Source: Nocardioides astragali
GTDB taxonomy: Bacteria; Actinomycetota; Actinomycetes; Propionibacteriales; Nocardioidaceae
Length of the DNA: 64,000 nt
Direction: 5' to 3'
Assembly: GCF_024436375.1 (NCBI RefSeq)
Contig: NZ_JAFMZM010000005.1
Span: 434,001-498,000 of the forward strand
Shown here: one piece after another, positions 27,587 to 36,809 of the stretch
Layout of the letters: each line of letters opens with the position of its first letter
Position numbering within the stretch: position 1 is the first letter of the stretch
The notes under the pieces: model-generated
What the model was told of the DNA's origin: nothing
The model's input: the letters and a program-made list of their open reading frames with translations, nothing else
Databases searched by the model: none
Made by a program: the position numbers and the translations under genes

Positions 27587-28078
27587 TCAGGTCGGAACTG
27601 GAAACGTGTCGTGCAACGAGTAGAAGGCGGCCAGCTGGTGTGGACTCGGGTTCCATCGTCTCTCGATCAAGTCGGCGAGACCTTCGAAGAAGGTCTCCCG
27701 GGGGACCCCGGGGACAACCAGGATGAGGAGAGACACCGACGCGCCGAGAACGCTGCGGAACGCGTGCACACCTCCCAGGGGCACGTGCAGGAAGTCACCT
27801 GGCTCAGCGTCGAACCAACGCTTCCCGTCGTACAGCGAAGCCGCGCCCGAGAGGACGAAGAACGATTCGCTGAAGGTCCGATGGAAATGCGGGGCCGCAC
27901 TCATCTCGTCCGCTCCGATGTCCCACCGAAAGGCTGCGAAACCGCCCTGCGTCGTCTCCCCGGTAGCCAAGAAGTGAGCCGCTGAATCTGAACTCACGAT
28001 GTTCGGAGGCGTCGAGGCACGACGGAAGCTGGCGCTGACCTCTCCCGGGCCGACGTGAGGCGGCGGAGGGAGTGCCAT
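27587..28078 (-). CDS. Cupin-domain protein
   Basis: Start at ATG 28078 (MALPPPPHVGPGEV); an in-frame ATG 24 bases earlier is possible. The conserved cupin motifs are APHFHRTFSESFFVLSG (metal His, His and Glu) and GDFLHVPLGGVHAFRS (last His). 163 residues, so a single-domain, cytoplasmic cupin. May be a dioxygenase-like or binding protein. It lies between a small gene and the MFS transporter on the same strand. Confidence 0.8.
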   Translation of the reverse strand: MALPPPPHVGPGEVSASFRRASTPPNIVSSDSAAHFLATGETTQGGFAAFRWDIGADEMSAAPHFHRTFSESFFVLSGAASLYDGKRWFDAEPGDFLHVPLGGVHAFRSVLGASVSLLILVVPGVPRETFFEGLADLIERRWNPSPHQLAAFYSLHDTFPVPT

Positions 28079-28199
28079 GACTACATGCTGGCATACATTC
28101 ACGCTGGTGGACCCGCCTCAGCCGCAAGGCGGGCGCCGACGGGTGGCTCCCCATGTGTAGTGAGGCGCTTGTACGTGTGGCCATGCGACGACTCGTCAC

Positions 28200-28484
28200 T
28201 CATGCTCCCGCGGGAGCAGGCCGAGCAGTGGAGCGGAACCCGATCGTCGCGACATGTGTGGCTTCATGGTCCGAGGCTGCAGGGACAGGCCCGCTGTCAC
28301 CCAGAAGCCTGGACAGGGGAAGATCGTCGACGTCCGATGAGTAGCGGGCGTCCACTGGCCGCGTCCACGGCGGTATCGGCAGTTCGGGCGGGTCTATGTG
28401 CGGTGTGACAGGGACGAAAGCGAGTGGGGCGCCCAGGGGAGCGTCGGGCAGGAGCTTCTCGCGCCCTGAATTGATGTACGGCAT
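28200..28484 (-). CDS. Hypothetical protein (94 aa)
   Basis: Start at ATG 28484, which follows caggagga; upstream codons in frame look non-coding. The product is Pro-rich (LPDAPLGAPLAFVPVTPHIDPPELPIPPWTRP) with a Ser/Ala-rich tail and no Cys. No known domain. It is 121 bases upstream of the cupin gene on the same strand. Confidence 0.5.
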   Translation of the reverse strand: MPYINSGREKLLPDAPLGAPLAFVPVTPHIDPPELPIPPWTRPVDARYSSDVDDLPLSRLLGDSGPVPAASDHEATHVATIGFRSTARPAPAGA

Positions 28485-29149
28485 GACGGATCCTCCTGTC
28501 CTTGTTGCCGGTCCGCACCGGCCCGGTGTTCCCGCCTGAGAGCCCTCGTGATCGATCGGGTGTTCACACACTGCTTCGAATCCGTCGGTCTCGCGCCCGT
28601 CCGGTCCCTGGCGCGCACCCTGGACTGGCGTCACGGGACTCGCGGCCGCAAGGCCCAGCCACCCCTGGGTTGCGGTAAGGCCAGCACAAGAGTCCTCGGC
28701 GCGCTCCGTCACGTTGACCGGCGGGACAGCCGCCGGACACCGCTGGCACCGCATCGGAGCAAACGGTCCGACCCGAGCGGGAAAGTGGCAGCACGACGTG
28801 ACTGCCCGGAGGCCCTCAGGGGGAGTCGCCAGTTCTTCGCGGCGACTCCCCCTAGGCCGTTCCGCGAAGGCTCAGGATTCACTTTCACTCTGAGATCGAC
28901 GAGTGGCGTGGTGTCCAGCACTGGCGTCCAAGCGTCGCTTCCAACGTTGGACGTTTACGGTGCTCGGGTTCGGCATCCCAACGGTCGCCATCCATCGTCC
29001 TTGGCACGTTGCGAGCCCGGTGGACGCCTGCCTCACGCCGTCGCCCGGTGGCCGGACCCGGGGATTCCCGGGCGCGATGCGACGGCGGGGAGACGAGGGT
29101 TCCTGTGCATCACCAGATCACGCTGGTGCGCACTCCAAAGGAGATTCAC
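28485..29149. other. Divergent intergenic region with a strong hairpin
   Basis: 665 bases between the minus-strand 94-residue gene and the plus-strand epoxide-hydrolase-like gene; no reading frame looks coding. A 12-bp perfect stem (28817-28828 with 28839-28850, gggggagtcgcc arm) and 10-base loop stands alone here, far from any stop codon. It could be a regulatory RNA structure, an attenuator or a remnant terminator. Confidence 0.45.
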
Positions 29150-30256
29150 ATGAACCAGTCCTCGAAGACGAGGTACGAGGCACGGCGACTTCTCGCGGTT
29201 GCCGGTGCTGCAGCCACTGCCCTCGCCGGACTCGCAGTGCTTGCCAGCACGACCCTGTCAGCCAACAGCGCGACCTCGGCCCCGTCGGCTCACAAGAGGG
29301 TAGACGCCAACATCGGCGTGGTCTCCACGGCACCGAACCTGCCGGCCGGATTCAAGTCGGCCTTCAAGAGCCGGTTCGTACATGCGAACGGCATCCTCCA
29401 GCACGCCGTGATCGGCGGCGATGGTCCACCCCTTCTGCTCGTGCACGGTTGGCCGGAGAACTGGTACGCCTGGCGGCACGTGATGCCACAACTCGCGAAG
29501 GACTACACCGTCATCGCCGTTGATCAGCGCGGCATCGGTCGGACGGAGAAGGCCGAAGACGGATATGACGCGGGAACCCTTGCCGACGACATGGCCGCTC
29601 TGATGACCGAGCTCGGCCACGAGCGGTTCGCAGTGGTCGGACACGACACCGGCGCCGTGGTTTCCTACGCGCTGGCCTCCGACCACCGCGACCGGGTTGC
29701 CCGCCTCGCCTTTGCCGAGATTCCCGGCCCTCCCGGAGTCGGCAGTCTGGAGGCCCCCCCGGCGCCGCCGATGTTCGTGCCTGAGCCGCTCAACGACAAG
29801 CTCTGGCACATCCCGTTCAACCGGGTAGACGACGATCTGATTCTCGACATGGTCAGCAGCAACGCCGACGCCTATTACCGATACGAGTACGCGATCCAGG
29901 GCGGCAAGGCGACCTTGCCCGACTCGGCCATCGACTACTACATCAAGCTCTACACGCGCGACAGGAACGTCCTGCGGGCTAGCTTCGGGCTTTACCGGGC
30001 CTGGGACGAAACCCTGACCCAGAACCGTGTAGTGCGCCAGGCCACGAAGCTGACGATCCCGGTCGTCGGCATCGGGGGAGTTGACAGCTGGGGAGAACAC
30101 GTCGGACACGGCATGGAGCTCACCGCCACCAACGTGACGACCGCGGTAGTTCCCGGCGGACACTGGGTCGCAGAGCAGGCTCCCACGCAGCTGCTCGAGG
30201 TCCTGTCGGAGTTCCTCGCCCCGTACCACACGGCGGCGGGGCGCCGCACGGACTGA
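29150..30256 (+). CDS. Exported epoxide-hydrolase-like alpha/beta hydrolase
   Basis: ATG 29150 follows aaaggagat. Residues 1-40 form a signal peptide with an AAATALAGLAVLASTTLSA core, so the enzyme is exported. The alpha/beta core begins at ~60: oxyanion motif HGWPENW, nucleophile Asp in GHDTGAVVS, and catalytic His in GGHWVAEQ. The cap domain has a Tyr-rich segment (ADAYYRYEYAIQGGK). It probably hydrolyses an epoxide or C-halogen bond. Its nearest relative here is the next gene (30569), which lacks a signal peptide. The start is preceded by long non-coding DNA. Confidence 0.85.
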   Translation: MNQSSKTRYEARRLLAVAGAAATALAGLAVLASTTLSANSATSAPSAHKRVDANIGVVSTAPNLPAGFKSAFKSRFVHANGILQHAVIGGDGPPLLLVHGWPENWYAWRHVMPQLAKDYTVIAVDQRGIGRTEKAEDGYDAGTLADDMAALMTELGHERFAVVGHDTGAVVSYALASDHRDRVARLAFAEIPGPPGVGSLEAPPAPPMFVPEPLNDKLWHIPFNRVDDDLILDMVSSNADAYYRYEYAIQGGKATLPDSAIDYYIKLYTRDRNVLRASFGLYRAWDETLTQNRVVRQATKLTIPVVGIGGVDSWGEHVGHGMELTATNVTTAVVPGGHWVAEQAPTQLLEVLSEFLAPYHTAAGRRTD

Positions 30257-30287
30257 GTCCATCTCCAACGTCACCCCATTGCTCTGC

Positions 30288-30320
30288 GGGGACCGATCTG
30301 GCATCCAGCCGTCGGTCCCC
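30288..30320 (+). terminator. Hairpin after the exported hydrolase gene
   Basis: Arms ggggaccga (30288-30296) and tcggtcccc (30312-30320) pair perfectly around a 15-base loop, 31 bases after the stop. It may terminate the exported hydrolase transcript. The rest of the 312-base gap to 30569 contains no supported gene. Confidence 0.45.
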
Positions 30321-30568
30321 TCAGTGCGTCCTGGGAATCAGCGGCAGGCTGGCGCGAGCCCGCCGGGAGCCAGGCACTCAGCGTCGAGCGATCCGGTCCC
30401 GGGCGTGAAGGACGTGGCTGGTTGGCGCCGTAGGCCGCACCGGGGAGCAGGCCCGGTGGCGGACCCGTCGGCTCCCTGGCGCGAGTCAGGGCCAACCACG
30501 GCCAAGGTTCAAGTGTCGACACCGCACCGGTGCCGACTCTTCAGAGATGTTGAGAAAGGAACCCCCTC

Positions 30569-31525
30569 ATGAACGCATTGCCGCCGTATGCGGAATCAAC
30601 GGCCCCCGGCTCGGTCTCCCAGGCGCCCGACCTTCCGGACGGATTCACCGCCACGTTTAAGAGCCATCTGATCGAGGCAAACGGCATTCGCCAGCACGCG
30701 GTCATCGGGGGTGTCGGACCAGCGCTGCTCCTGGTTCACGGATGGCCCGAGAATTGGTACGCCTGGCGCCACCTGATGCCGGAGCTCGCGAAGCAGTACA
30801 CGGTAGTTGCGGTCGACCAGCGTGGCATGGGTCTGAGCGACAAGCCCGTAGACGGATATGACTCCGAAACGCTCGCCAGTGACCTGGCCGCGTTGATGCT
30901 TGAACTGGGCCACGATCGGTTCGCCGTCGTCGGCCACGACACCGGCTTGGTGATCAGCTATGCACTCGCCGCGGACTACCCCGACCGGGTCGACCGGGTG
31001 GCACTCGCCGAGGTGCCGGGGCCACCGACGCCGGACCACTCGCCGCCCCTTTTCGCCCCGCGCGAGATCAACAACAAGTTGTGGCACATCGCCTTCAACC
31101 GGGCGGGCGACATCGCCGAACAACTCGTCCAGGGCCGTGAGGCGATCTTCTTCGGCTACGAGTTCGCCATCCAGGGCGGCCAGGTCCCTGACGCGGCCAT
31201 TGACTACTACGTTCAGGTCCTCTCCGCCCCCGGCGTGCTTTCAGGCAGCTTCGGGTTCTATCGATCCTGGGACGAGACCATGGCGCAGAACGGGGAACGA
31301 GGCGGGCACAAGTTGACGATGCCCGTCCTTGGCATCGGTGGCGAGGCGAGCTGGGGCGGAGCGGTCGGTGGGGCGTTGTCCGCGATTGCCGACAATGTCG
31401 AGACCGTGGTCGTGCCGGGGACGGGCCACTGGGTGGCAGAGGCGGCACCGGAGGCGCTGCTGACAGCGCTGAGCGCGTTCCTGGCTCCGTTCGGTTCGCG
31501 CACCGACTCCCTCATCGCGGGTTAG
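30569..31525 (+). CDS. Cytosolic epoxide-hydrolase-like alpha/beta hydrolase (tandem paralogue)
   Basis: 318 residues with ATG behind gaaagga at 30554. Oxyanion motif HGWPENWYAWRH, nucleophile Asp in GHDTGLVIS, and His in TGHWVAEAAPEA are conserved. It is strongly similar throughout to the upstream exported protein (for example LPAGFKSAFKS against LPDGFTATFKS and NKLWHIAFNR against DKLWHIPFNR), but has no signal peptide. This is a tandem duplication with a change of location. Likely acts on an epoxide or halogenated substrate. The next gene (240 residues) is 237 bases further. Confidence 0.85.
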   Translation: MNALPPYAESTAPGSVSQAPDLPDGFTATFKSHLIEANGIRQHAVIGGVGPALLLVHGWPENWYAWRHLMPELAKQYTVVAVDQRGMGLSDKPVDGYDSETLASDLAALMLELGHDRFAVVGHDTGLVISYALAADYPDRVDRVALAEVPGPPTPDHSPPLFAPREINNKLWHIAFNRAGDIAEQLVQGREAIFFGYEFAIQGGQVPDAAIDYYVQVLSAPGVLSGSFGFYRSWDETMAQNGERGGHKLTMPVLGIGGEASWGGAVGGALSAIADNVETVVVPGTGHWVAEAAPEALLTALSAFLAPFGSRTDSLIAG

Positions 31526-31761
31526 TAAGCCATCAAAGCAGCAGTTCCCCTTGGCGGGGCGTCGTGCCGGCATACGCAGCCGCTCCGCCCCGTCAAGTGG
31601 CTCCGGGTCTACGGGACTCAGGCGTGGCGACGTTGTAGCACGAAGAACGCTGCCCGCCTGGCCCGAGCTGGCCGGGCCAGTTCTGGTTACCCACGCGAGC
31701 GCCGACAGTGATCGGAAGGCTCGCCTCGGGGACCGCCACAAGACACGACGATGGAGGAGAC

Positions 31762-32484
31762 ATGGACGACCTGAGAGAACTGGCCGTGGCAGCGCACGGC
31801 GGGTTGGACAAATGGAACCAGTTGAGCGTCGTCACTATGCACATGCATACCGGTGGAGCACTTTGGGCGATCAAGGGCCAGGATGGAGTGATCAACGACT
31901 CCAGGGTGCGTGTCGAACTGCATCGTCAGCTCGTGAGCCATGCTCCCTTCGGAGCGCCGGACCTGCATGACGTCTACACCCCGGATCTGGTCACCATCGA
32001 GAACGATGACGGAACCGTTATCGACCAGCGCGCGAACCCGAGGTCCTCGTTCACTGGTCACACCTTGGAGACACCCTGGGACCGGTTGCACCTGGCCTAC
32101 TTCGCGGGGTACGCGATGTGGACATATCTCACCCAGCCCTTCTCCTGGACCCGACCCGGGGTCGAGATCGAGGAGCTCACTCCGTGGCAGGAGGACGGGG
32201 AGGAGTGGCGCCGGCTGCGGGTGTTGTTTCCTGCGGGGATAGCAACCCACTCGCGCGAGAACGTCTACTACCTTGACGATCGTGGACTGATCCGCCGCCA
32301 TGACTACACCACTGAGGTACTCGGCTCGACCAGTCCCGCCGCGCACTATGGGACAAGGCATCGAGAGTTCAACGGAATTTCAGTACCCACTCGGCGCCGC
32401 GTCCATCTTGTCGACGAGAATGGGTCGGTAATGCCGCAGCCGGTCGTCGTGTCCATCGACCTGGATGATGTCCGGTTCGAGTGA
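31762..32484 (+). CDS. Conserved hypothetical protein (240 aa)
   Basis: Start at ATG 31762 (MDDLRELAVAAHGGLDKWNQL) behind ggaggaga. The protein is soluble, rich in strands and aromatic residues (YFAGYAMWTYLTQPFSWTRPGVEIEEL, RLRVLFPAGIATHSRENVYYLD). N-terminal AHGGLDKWNQ and the general length suggest a LolA/LppX-like or calycin-type ligand-binding fold, but that is inference. It follows the two epoxide-hydrolase-like genes and may share their pathway. Confidence 0.6.
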   Translation: MDDLRELAVAAHGGLDKWNQLSVVTMHMHTGGALWAIKGQDGVINDSRVRVELHRQLVSHAPFGAPDLHDVYTPDLVTIENDDGTVIDQRANPRSSFTGHTLETPWDRLHLAYFAGYAMWTYLTQPFSWTRPGVEIEELTPWQEDGEEWRRLRVLFPAGIATHSRENVYYLDDRGLIRRHDYTTEVLGSTSPAAHYGTRHREFNGISVPTRRRVHLVDENGSVMPQPVVVSIDLDDVRFE

Positions 32485-33151
32485 ACATCCGAAGCGGCTC
32501 ACCCGGCGGTGGGGGTCGGTCGCGGTAATCATGCGTCTCGCATCGAACCTTGCTGATCGCCGGGCCGCAGTCGAGCCGGGCCGGACTCAGTGCGGGAGCT
32601 TGCGCGATCGGGTTCGCCTCACCTCCTTCTCGGTCGTGACGGGGATCGGCCCTGCGCCGCGGAGCGGGCAAAGGCAACGCGTTGCATTCCAGCGATGCCG
32701 CCCGTCCAGTGGTCATGTGCTTCCTTCAGGAGCCCGGGCCGCCGTGTGGTGCGCCGTCCCCTGAGCCGTGCCACGTGCAAGCGCCAGTTCGCACAAGAGT
32801 GCCCAGACGCGCTTCGACTGCTCCCGCAGAAGCGCTCCACGGCGTCGGGCCCGTACCACCGCCAGGGGTCTCACTGGCGCGAGGCGGCCAGGCTCCGGCG
32901 CACAGTTGGGCTCGGTGGGCACCGATTGGCGCCACCGAATTCGCACTCGGAAGGCTCGGTCCAATGATGAGTATCGGCGAGCAGCCCGCTGCCGACGTCA
33001 GGCAGCCGTTCGTAGACGGCACCACTCCACGAAGGCTGTCGCCGCGTGGTGGCGCGTCGCCGCACAGCACCCGTGCAACCTGCCAGATCCGCGCGTCCTC
33101 GGCACCGCCAACCGCACCAAACACCCACCCTGAGACGCGACAGGAGTTGCT
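32485..33151. other. Intergenic region, no gene seen
   Basis: 667 bases. Several frames are open but their translations are Arg/Pro/Ser-rich and lack family character, as expected from high-GC chance frames. No repeat or hairpin of note found. Confidence 0.4.
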
Positions 33152-33400
33152 ATGAGCAGGGATGCCTCCATCTTGACCGCGATCAGCTCGCTTGTCGGCG
33201 AGGAACGTGAACTGCGGACGCAGCACGTCAAGTCTCGTGGCGACCCCGCCACGCACAGTGAGCGATTGCAGAAGCTCGAGGCGGAGTTAGACCAGTGCTG
33301 GGACTTGCTGAATCAACGGCGCGCGCTCCGGGCGGTCGGCGCAAGTCCCGATGCGGCCAAGCTACGTCCCGCCTCGCAGGTCCAGGGGTATCTGCGATGA
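33152..33400 (+). CDS. DUF2630 family protein
   Basis: 82 residues: MSRDASILTAISSLVGEERELRTQ, then LQKLEAELDQCWDLLNQRRALRAVGASPD, ending VQGYLR. The EERELR, LDQCWDLL and RRA motifs match the short actinobacterial DUF2630 family, a likely helical hairpin protein of unknown role. Gttgct just before the ATG is a weak ribosome site. The next gene is 28 bases away. Confidence 0.85.
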   Translation: MSRDASILTAISSLVGEERELRTQHVKSRGDPATHSERLQKLEAELDQCWDLLNQRRALRAVGASPDAAKLRPASQVQGYLR

Positions 33401-33428
33401 CGATCGCGCTAGGAACGAGGAGGCCGAG

Positions 33429-34184
33429 ATGGATCTACTGCAGTTTATTCCAGTCCTAGCAGCGATCGCGATCGTCGCCTTCCTGGTGCGTAATCGCATC
33501 AAGCATCGCGAGATGACTCAGCGCGAACAGGCGCTGGCTCCAGTGCGGATGTTGGCGTTCGAGGATGTCACCGCGTTCGGCGTGGACCTTACGAATCTGG
33601 ATTCCGAGATCAGCGGTCATGTACTCGACGAGGGCGCCACTGCCGACTACCAGCGTGCGCTGGACGCATATGAGTCGGCCAAGATCGCTGGCGATGCGCT
33701 GACCGGGCCTGGCGACATCCGGCATCTCACTGAAATCATCGAGGACGGTCGCTATGCGGTCGCCTGCGTGCGCGCCCGCGTGTCGGGCGAGCCTTTGCCG
33801 AGGAGGCGACCGCCGTGCTTCTTCGACCCACGGCATGGGCTCTCGGTCGCCGACGTGCCCTACACCCCGGCCGACGGCATGGAACGTCAGGTGCCGGCCT
33901 GCGCCCTCGACTCCCAGCGCGTTCGTGCCGGCGCCGAACCCGACACGCGTAAAGTGTTGGTTGGAGCATCTCGAGTTCCGTACTGGGAGGGCGGTCGTGC
34001 CTACGCGCCCTACGCCGCCGGGTACTTCGGTGTCGACGCGCTGACGTGGCTGTTCATAGGAAGCCTCGCCTTCAACGACTTCGGAGAAGGCGGCTCTGGG
34101 GACGACGCACCTGCAGAGACCAGCGGCGCCGGCAGCCACAGCGACGACAGCAGCCACTTCGACGGCGGCGGTGGTGACTTCTGA
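33429..34184 (+). CDS. Membrane-anchored hypothetical protein (251 aa)
   Basis: ATG 33429 follows ggaggccg. Residues 4-22 (LQFIPVLAAIAIVAFLVRN) form one membrane helix. The soluble region (EDVTAFGVDLTNLDSEISG, YQRALDAYESAKIAGDALTG) is helical, followed by CFFDPRHGLSVADVPYTPADG with His and Cys. Near the C-terminus a second hydrophobic stretch (YFGVDALTWLFIGSLAF) precedes an acidic Gly/Ser-rich tail ending GGGGDF. Such tails resemble the YgcG/TPM style, but I see no TPM domain. Probably follows the DUF2630 gene in a transcript. Confidence 0.6.
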   Translation: MDLLQFIPVLAAIAIVAFLVRNRIKHREMTQREQALAPVRMLAFEDVTAFGVDLTNLDSEISGHVLDEGATADYQRALDAYESAKIAGDALTGPGDIRHLTEIIEDGRYAVACVRARVSGEPLPRRRPPCFFDPRHGLSVADVPYTPADGMERQVPACALDSQRVRAGAEPDTRKVLVGASRVPYWEGGRAYAPYAAGYFGVDALTWLFIGSLAFNDFGEGGSGDDAPAETSGAGSHSDDSSHFDGGGGDF

Positions 34185-34358
34185 GGCCGGGCAACGGGCC
34201 GAATAGAGCGCGAGAACTCGTGTCAGGCCACATGTTCCACGGCGACCTTCCGGCAACAGCCGGGACCTGGCTCGGGTTCCACCCTGCAACCTCGTGGGTG
34301 GCTTGCCGCGCGTTGGTACTCCGCCCGGGCCCCGTGTGGACACAGGAATAGAAGGAAT

Positions 34359-34374
34359 ACTTGCGCAGTCAAGT
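34359..34374 (+). promoter_or_regulatory. Candidate operator upstream of the LLM/MarR operon
   Basis: acttg-cgcagt-caagt forms a 5-bp inverted repeat 56 bases upstream of the LLM oxidoreductase start. It is a plausible binding site for the MarR protein encoded by the second gene. Confidence 0.35.
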
Positions 34375-34429
34375 TGTTGTACAGACACGCGCAGTCATGC
34401 ATGTTGCGGACGCGCCGAGAGGAGAAGCA

Positions 34430-35617
34430 GTGCAGTTCGGAGTCTTTACGGTCGGTGACATCGCCCCGGATCCGACGACCGGCCACACCTACAGCGAGGC
34501 AGAGCGGATCCGCAACATGATCCGGGTCGCGCAGCGGGCCGATGAGGTCGGGCTCGACGTGTTCGCACTCGGCGAGCACCACAATCCGCCCTTCGTCCCG
34601 TCGTCACCGACCACATTGCTGGGCTACGTAGCCGCGGTGACGAAGCGGATCACGCTGAGCACGTCGGTGACCCTGATGACCACCAATGACCCTGTGAAGA
34701 TCGCGGAGGACTACGCGATGCTGCAGCACGTGGCGCAGGGCCGGCTGGACATGATGGTCGGTCGGGGCAACACGGTGCCCGTCTATCCCTGGTTCGGCAA
34801 GGACATCCGCCGAGGTGTTGCGCTGGCGCTGGAGAACTACAACCTCCTGCACCGGTTGTGGCGGGAGGACGTGGTGGATTGGGAGGGAAGCTTCCGGACT
34901 CCTCTCCAGGGCTTCACGTCGACCCCGCGACCGCTGGACGACGTCCCGCCGTTCGTGTGGCACGGCTCGATCCGCACGCCCGAGATCGCCGAGCAAGCCG
35001 CGTTCTACGGCAACGGCTTCTTCGCCAACCACATCCTGGCGCCAAACTTTCACTTCAAGCCGTTGGTCGACCTATACCGACAGCGGTTCGAGCACTACGG
35101 CCATGGCACGGCGGACCAGGCGATTGTGGGCCTTGGCGGCATGTCGTTCATCGCCAAGCGCTCGCAGGACGCGGTCAACGCGTTCCGTCCGTACTTCGAG
35201 AACTACCCGGTGTTCCGAGGCATGCGGCTGGAGGACTACATGACCTCCACGCCGTTGACGGTCGGCAGCCCGCAGGAGGTCATCGACAAGGTCCTCACTT
35301 TCCAGGAGGGGTTCGGCGACTACCAGCGACAGCTGTTCGCTGTCGACGGTCTCGCGTTGCCGATAGACGTAGCCCTTGAGCAGGTCGAGCTGCTCGGGAC
35401 CGAGGTGGTTCCCCTGCTCCGCGAGGAACTTGAGTCTCGGCGTGGCCCGAACGTCCCGGACGCGCCCACGCACGCATCCCTGGTGGCGGCCAAGTACGGC
35501 GACGGGGAAGCTCGCCAACCGCGCCCGAACCCGAACCGCGGCGACAACCTGTCGGGCACCTCGCCCTACCAGGACAGCGACCCGAGCATCGAAGCCCATT
35601 TCCCGGTGGCCCTGTGA
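34430..35617 (+). CDS. LLM-class flavin-dependent oxidoreductase (CE1758-like)
   Basis: Start at GTG 34430 because aggagaag precedes it and VQFGVFTVGDIAPDP opens the TIM barrel. 395 residues. Typical luciferase-like features are DVFALGEHHNPPFVPSSPTTLLG (active-site His region), RITLSTSVTLMTTNDPVKIAEDYAMLQHVAQGRLDMMVGRG and TVGSPQEVIDKVL. The last ~50 residues are disordered. It is a monooxygenase or reductase that needs reduced FMN, supplied presumably by the FMN reductase two genes on. Its stop overlaps the next start (tgATG). Confidence 0.85.
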   Translation: MQFGVFTVGDIAPDPTTGHTYSEAERIRNMIRVAQRADEVGLDVFALGEHHNPPFVPSSPTTLLGYVAAVTKRITLSTSVTLMTTNDPVKIAEDYAMLQHVAQGRLDMMVGRGNTVPVYPWFGKDIRRGVALALENYNLLHRLWREDVVDWEGSFRTPLQGFTSTPRPLDDVPPFVWHGSIRTPEIAEQAAFYGNGFFANHILAPNFHFKPLVDLYRQRFEHYGHGTADQAIVGLGGMSFIAKRSQDAVNAFRPYFENYPVFRGMRLEDYMTSTPLTVGSPQEVIDKVLTFQEGFGDYQRQLFAVDGLALPIDVALEQVELLGTEVVPLLREELESRRGPNVPDAPTHASLVAAKYGDGEARQPRPNPNRGDNLSGTSPYQDSDPSIEAHFPVAL

Positions 35618-36081
35618 TGAGACACCCCAACATCCGACTCGCCAACGAGGCTTGGGAGGCCCTTTTTCGGGCGCAGGCCACCCTCAGCATCGAATTCGAG
35701 CGCGAAGGCGACTGGGGTGACCTGCTGCCCCGCGAGTACGGAGTCCTCTATGCCCTGTCCGCGGCCGCCGACGGGCTCCGGATGTCCGACCTGTGCGACG
35801 ACGTCTTGCTGACCCAGGCCGGGATCTCACGCCTGGTCAGCAGGCTCGAGAAGCGAGGCCTGGTGGAGCGGAGCGACGACCCGGACGACGCGCGGGCGCG
35901 GAGGATCCGCCTCACCGCCCGGGGGATGGAGGAGCAACACCGTCTGGGCCGTGCCCACGCGCGGCACGTCGCCACCGCAATGACCCGCGCTCTTGAGCCT
36001 GCCCAGCTCGAGACCCTCACCGCGCTCAGCCGCGCACTCACATCCGCCAGTCGTACCAGCACCCAAAGGAACCGCTCATGA
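35617..36081 (+). CDS. MarR-family transcriptional regulator
   Basis: 154 residues, ATG overlapping the previous stop by one base. Winged helix core: LPREYGVLYALSAAADGLRMSDLCDDVLLTQAGISRLVSRLEKRGLVERSDDPDDARARRIRLT is the classical MarR helix-wing segment. It stands between the LLM oxidoreductase and its FMN reductase and overlaps the latter by ATGA. Likely the repressor of this three-gene operon. Confidence 0.85.
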   Translation: MRHPNIRLANEAWEALFRAQATLSIEFEREGDWGDLLPREYGVLYALSAAADGLRMSDLCDDVLLTQAGISRLVSRLEKRGLVERSDDPDDARARRIRLTARGMEEQHRLGRAHARHVATAMTRALEPAQLETLTALSRALTSASRTSTQRNRS

Positions 36082-36770
36082 ATGACCCGACCCCTCTGGC
36101 CACGGCAAGCGTCGTGGTCGTCAACGGGGGCGTCAGCGACCCTTCATCGACTCGACTGCTCGCGGATCGTACCGCCCAGAAAACGGTCGACACCCTCCGG
36201 GAGTCTGGACTCGAAGCAACCCTCAGCGTGATCGACCTCGCCCCCATTGCCGTCGACATCGCCCAATCAATAGTCTCAGGCTTTCCGAGTCCGCAAGTTC
36301 AAGAAGCGATCGAGCGACTCGCCGCGGCCGACGCGATTATCGCCAGCACGCCCATCTACAAGGCCGGGATCAGCGGCTTGTTCAAGTCCTTTGTCGACCT
36401 CATCGACAACGACCTGCTCATCGCCAAGCCGGTGATCCTCGCCGCGACCGGCGGGACCGCTCGGCACGCCATGGTGGTGGACGAACAGTTGCGCCCGCTC
36501 TTCGCCTTCCTTCGCGCCATCGCGACGCCGACGTCGCTTTATGCCGCGCCAGAGGACTGGGGATCCGCCGACCTCGGCAAACGGATCGCCCGCGCCTCCA
36601 CCGAGCTCGCCCTGCTTGTGCGAAGCGGCGCACCTCGCGACATAGCCGCCAGCAACTGGGATGGATATCAGCACCGATTCGGCGGTAACGCGACACAGGC
36701 CCAACGATCAATCGACGGCGTGGACTTCAGCAGCGAGCTGATGCGCCTCGCCGCCGGCGGGTCAGCTTGA
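36078..36770 (+). CDS. NADPH-dependent FMN reductase (CE1759-like, LLM partner)
   Basis: 230 residues, start in an ATGA overlap. VVVVNGGVSDPSSTRLLADRTAQ is the flavodoxin-like FMN phosphate loop, and ASTPIYKAGISGLFKSFVDLID and ILAATGGTARHAMVVDEQLRPLFAFLRA are the standard FMN_red core. It supplies reduced flavin to the upstream LLM enzyme. The paired arrangement LLM/regulator/reductase is recognised in actinomycetes as the CE1758/CE1759 duo. Confidence 0.85.
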   Translation: MNDPTPLATASVVVVNGGVSDPSSTRLLADRTAQKTVDTLRESGLEATLSVIDLAPIAVDIAQSIVSGFPSPQVQEAIERLAAADAIIASTPIYKAGISGLFKSFVDLIDNDLLIAKPVILAATGGTARHAMVVDEQLRPLFAFLRAIATPTSLYAAPEDWGSADLGKRIARASTELALLVRSGAPRDIAASNWDGYQHRFGGNATQAQRSIDGVDFSSELMRLAAGGSA

Positions 36771-36809
36771 GCCGGACAACCTTGGGGCGAGCGCACCAGG
36801 CCGGGGCTC

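Noticed and set aside
32485..33151. Possible genes in the 667-base gap
   Set aside because: All frames are Arg/Pro-rich with no ribosome site or motif.
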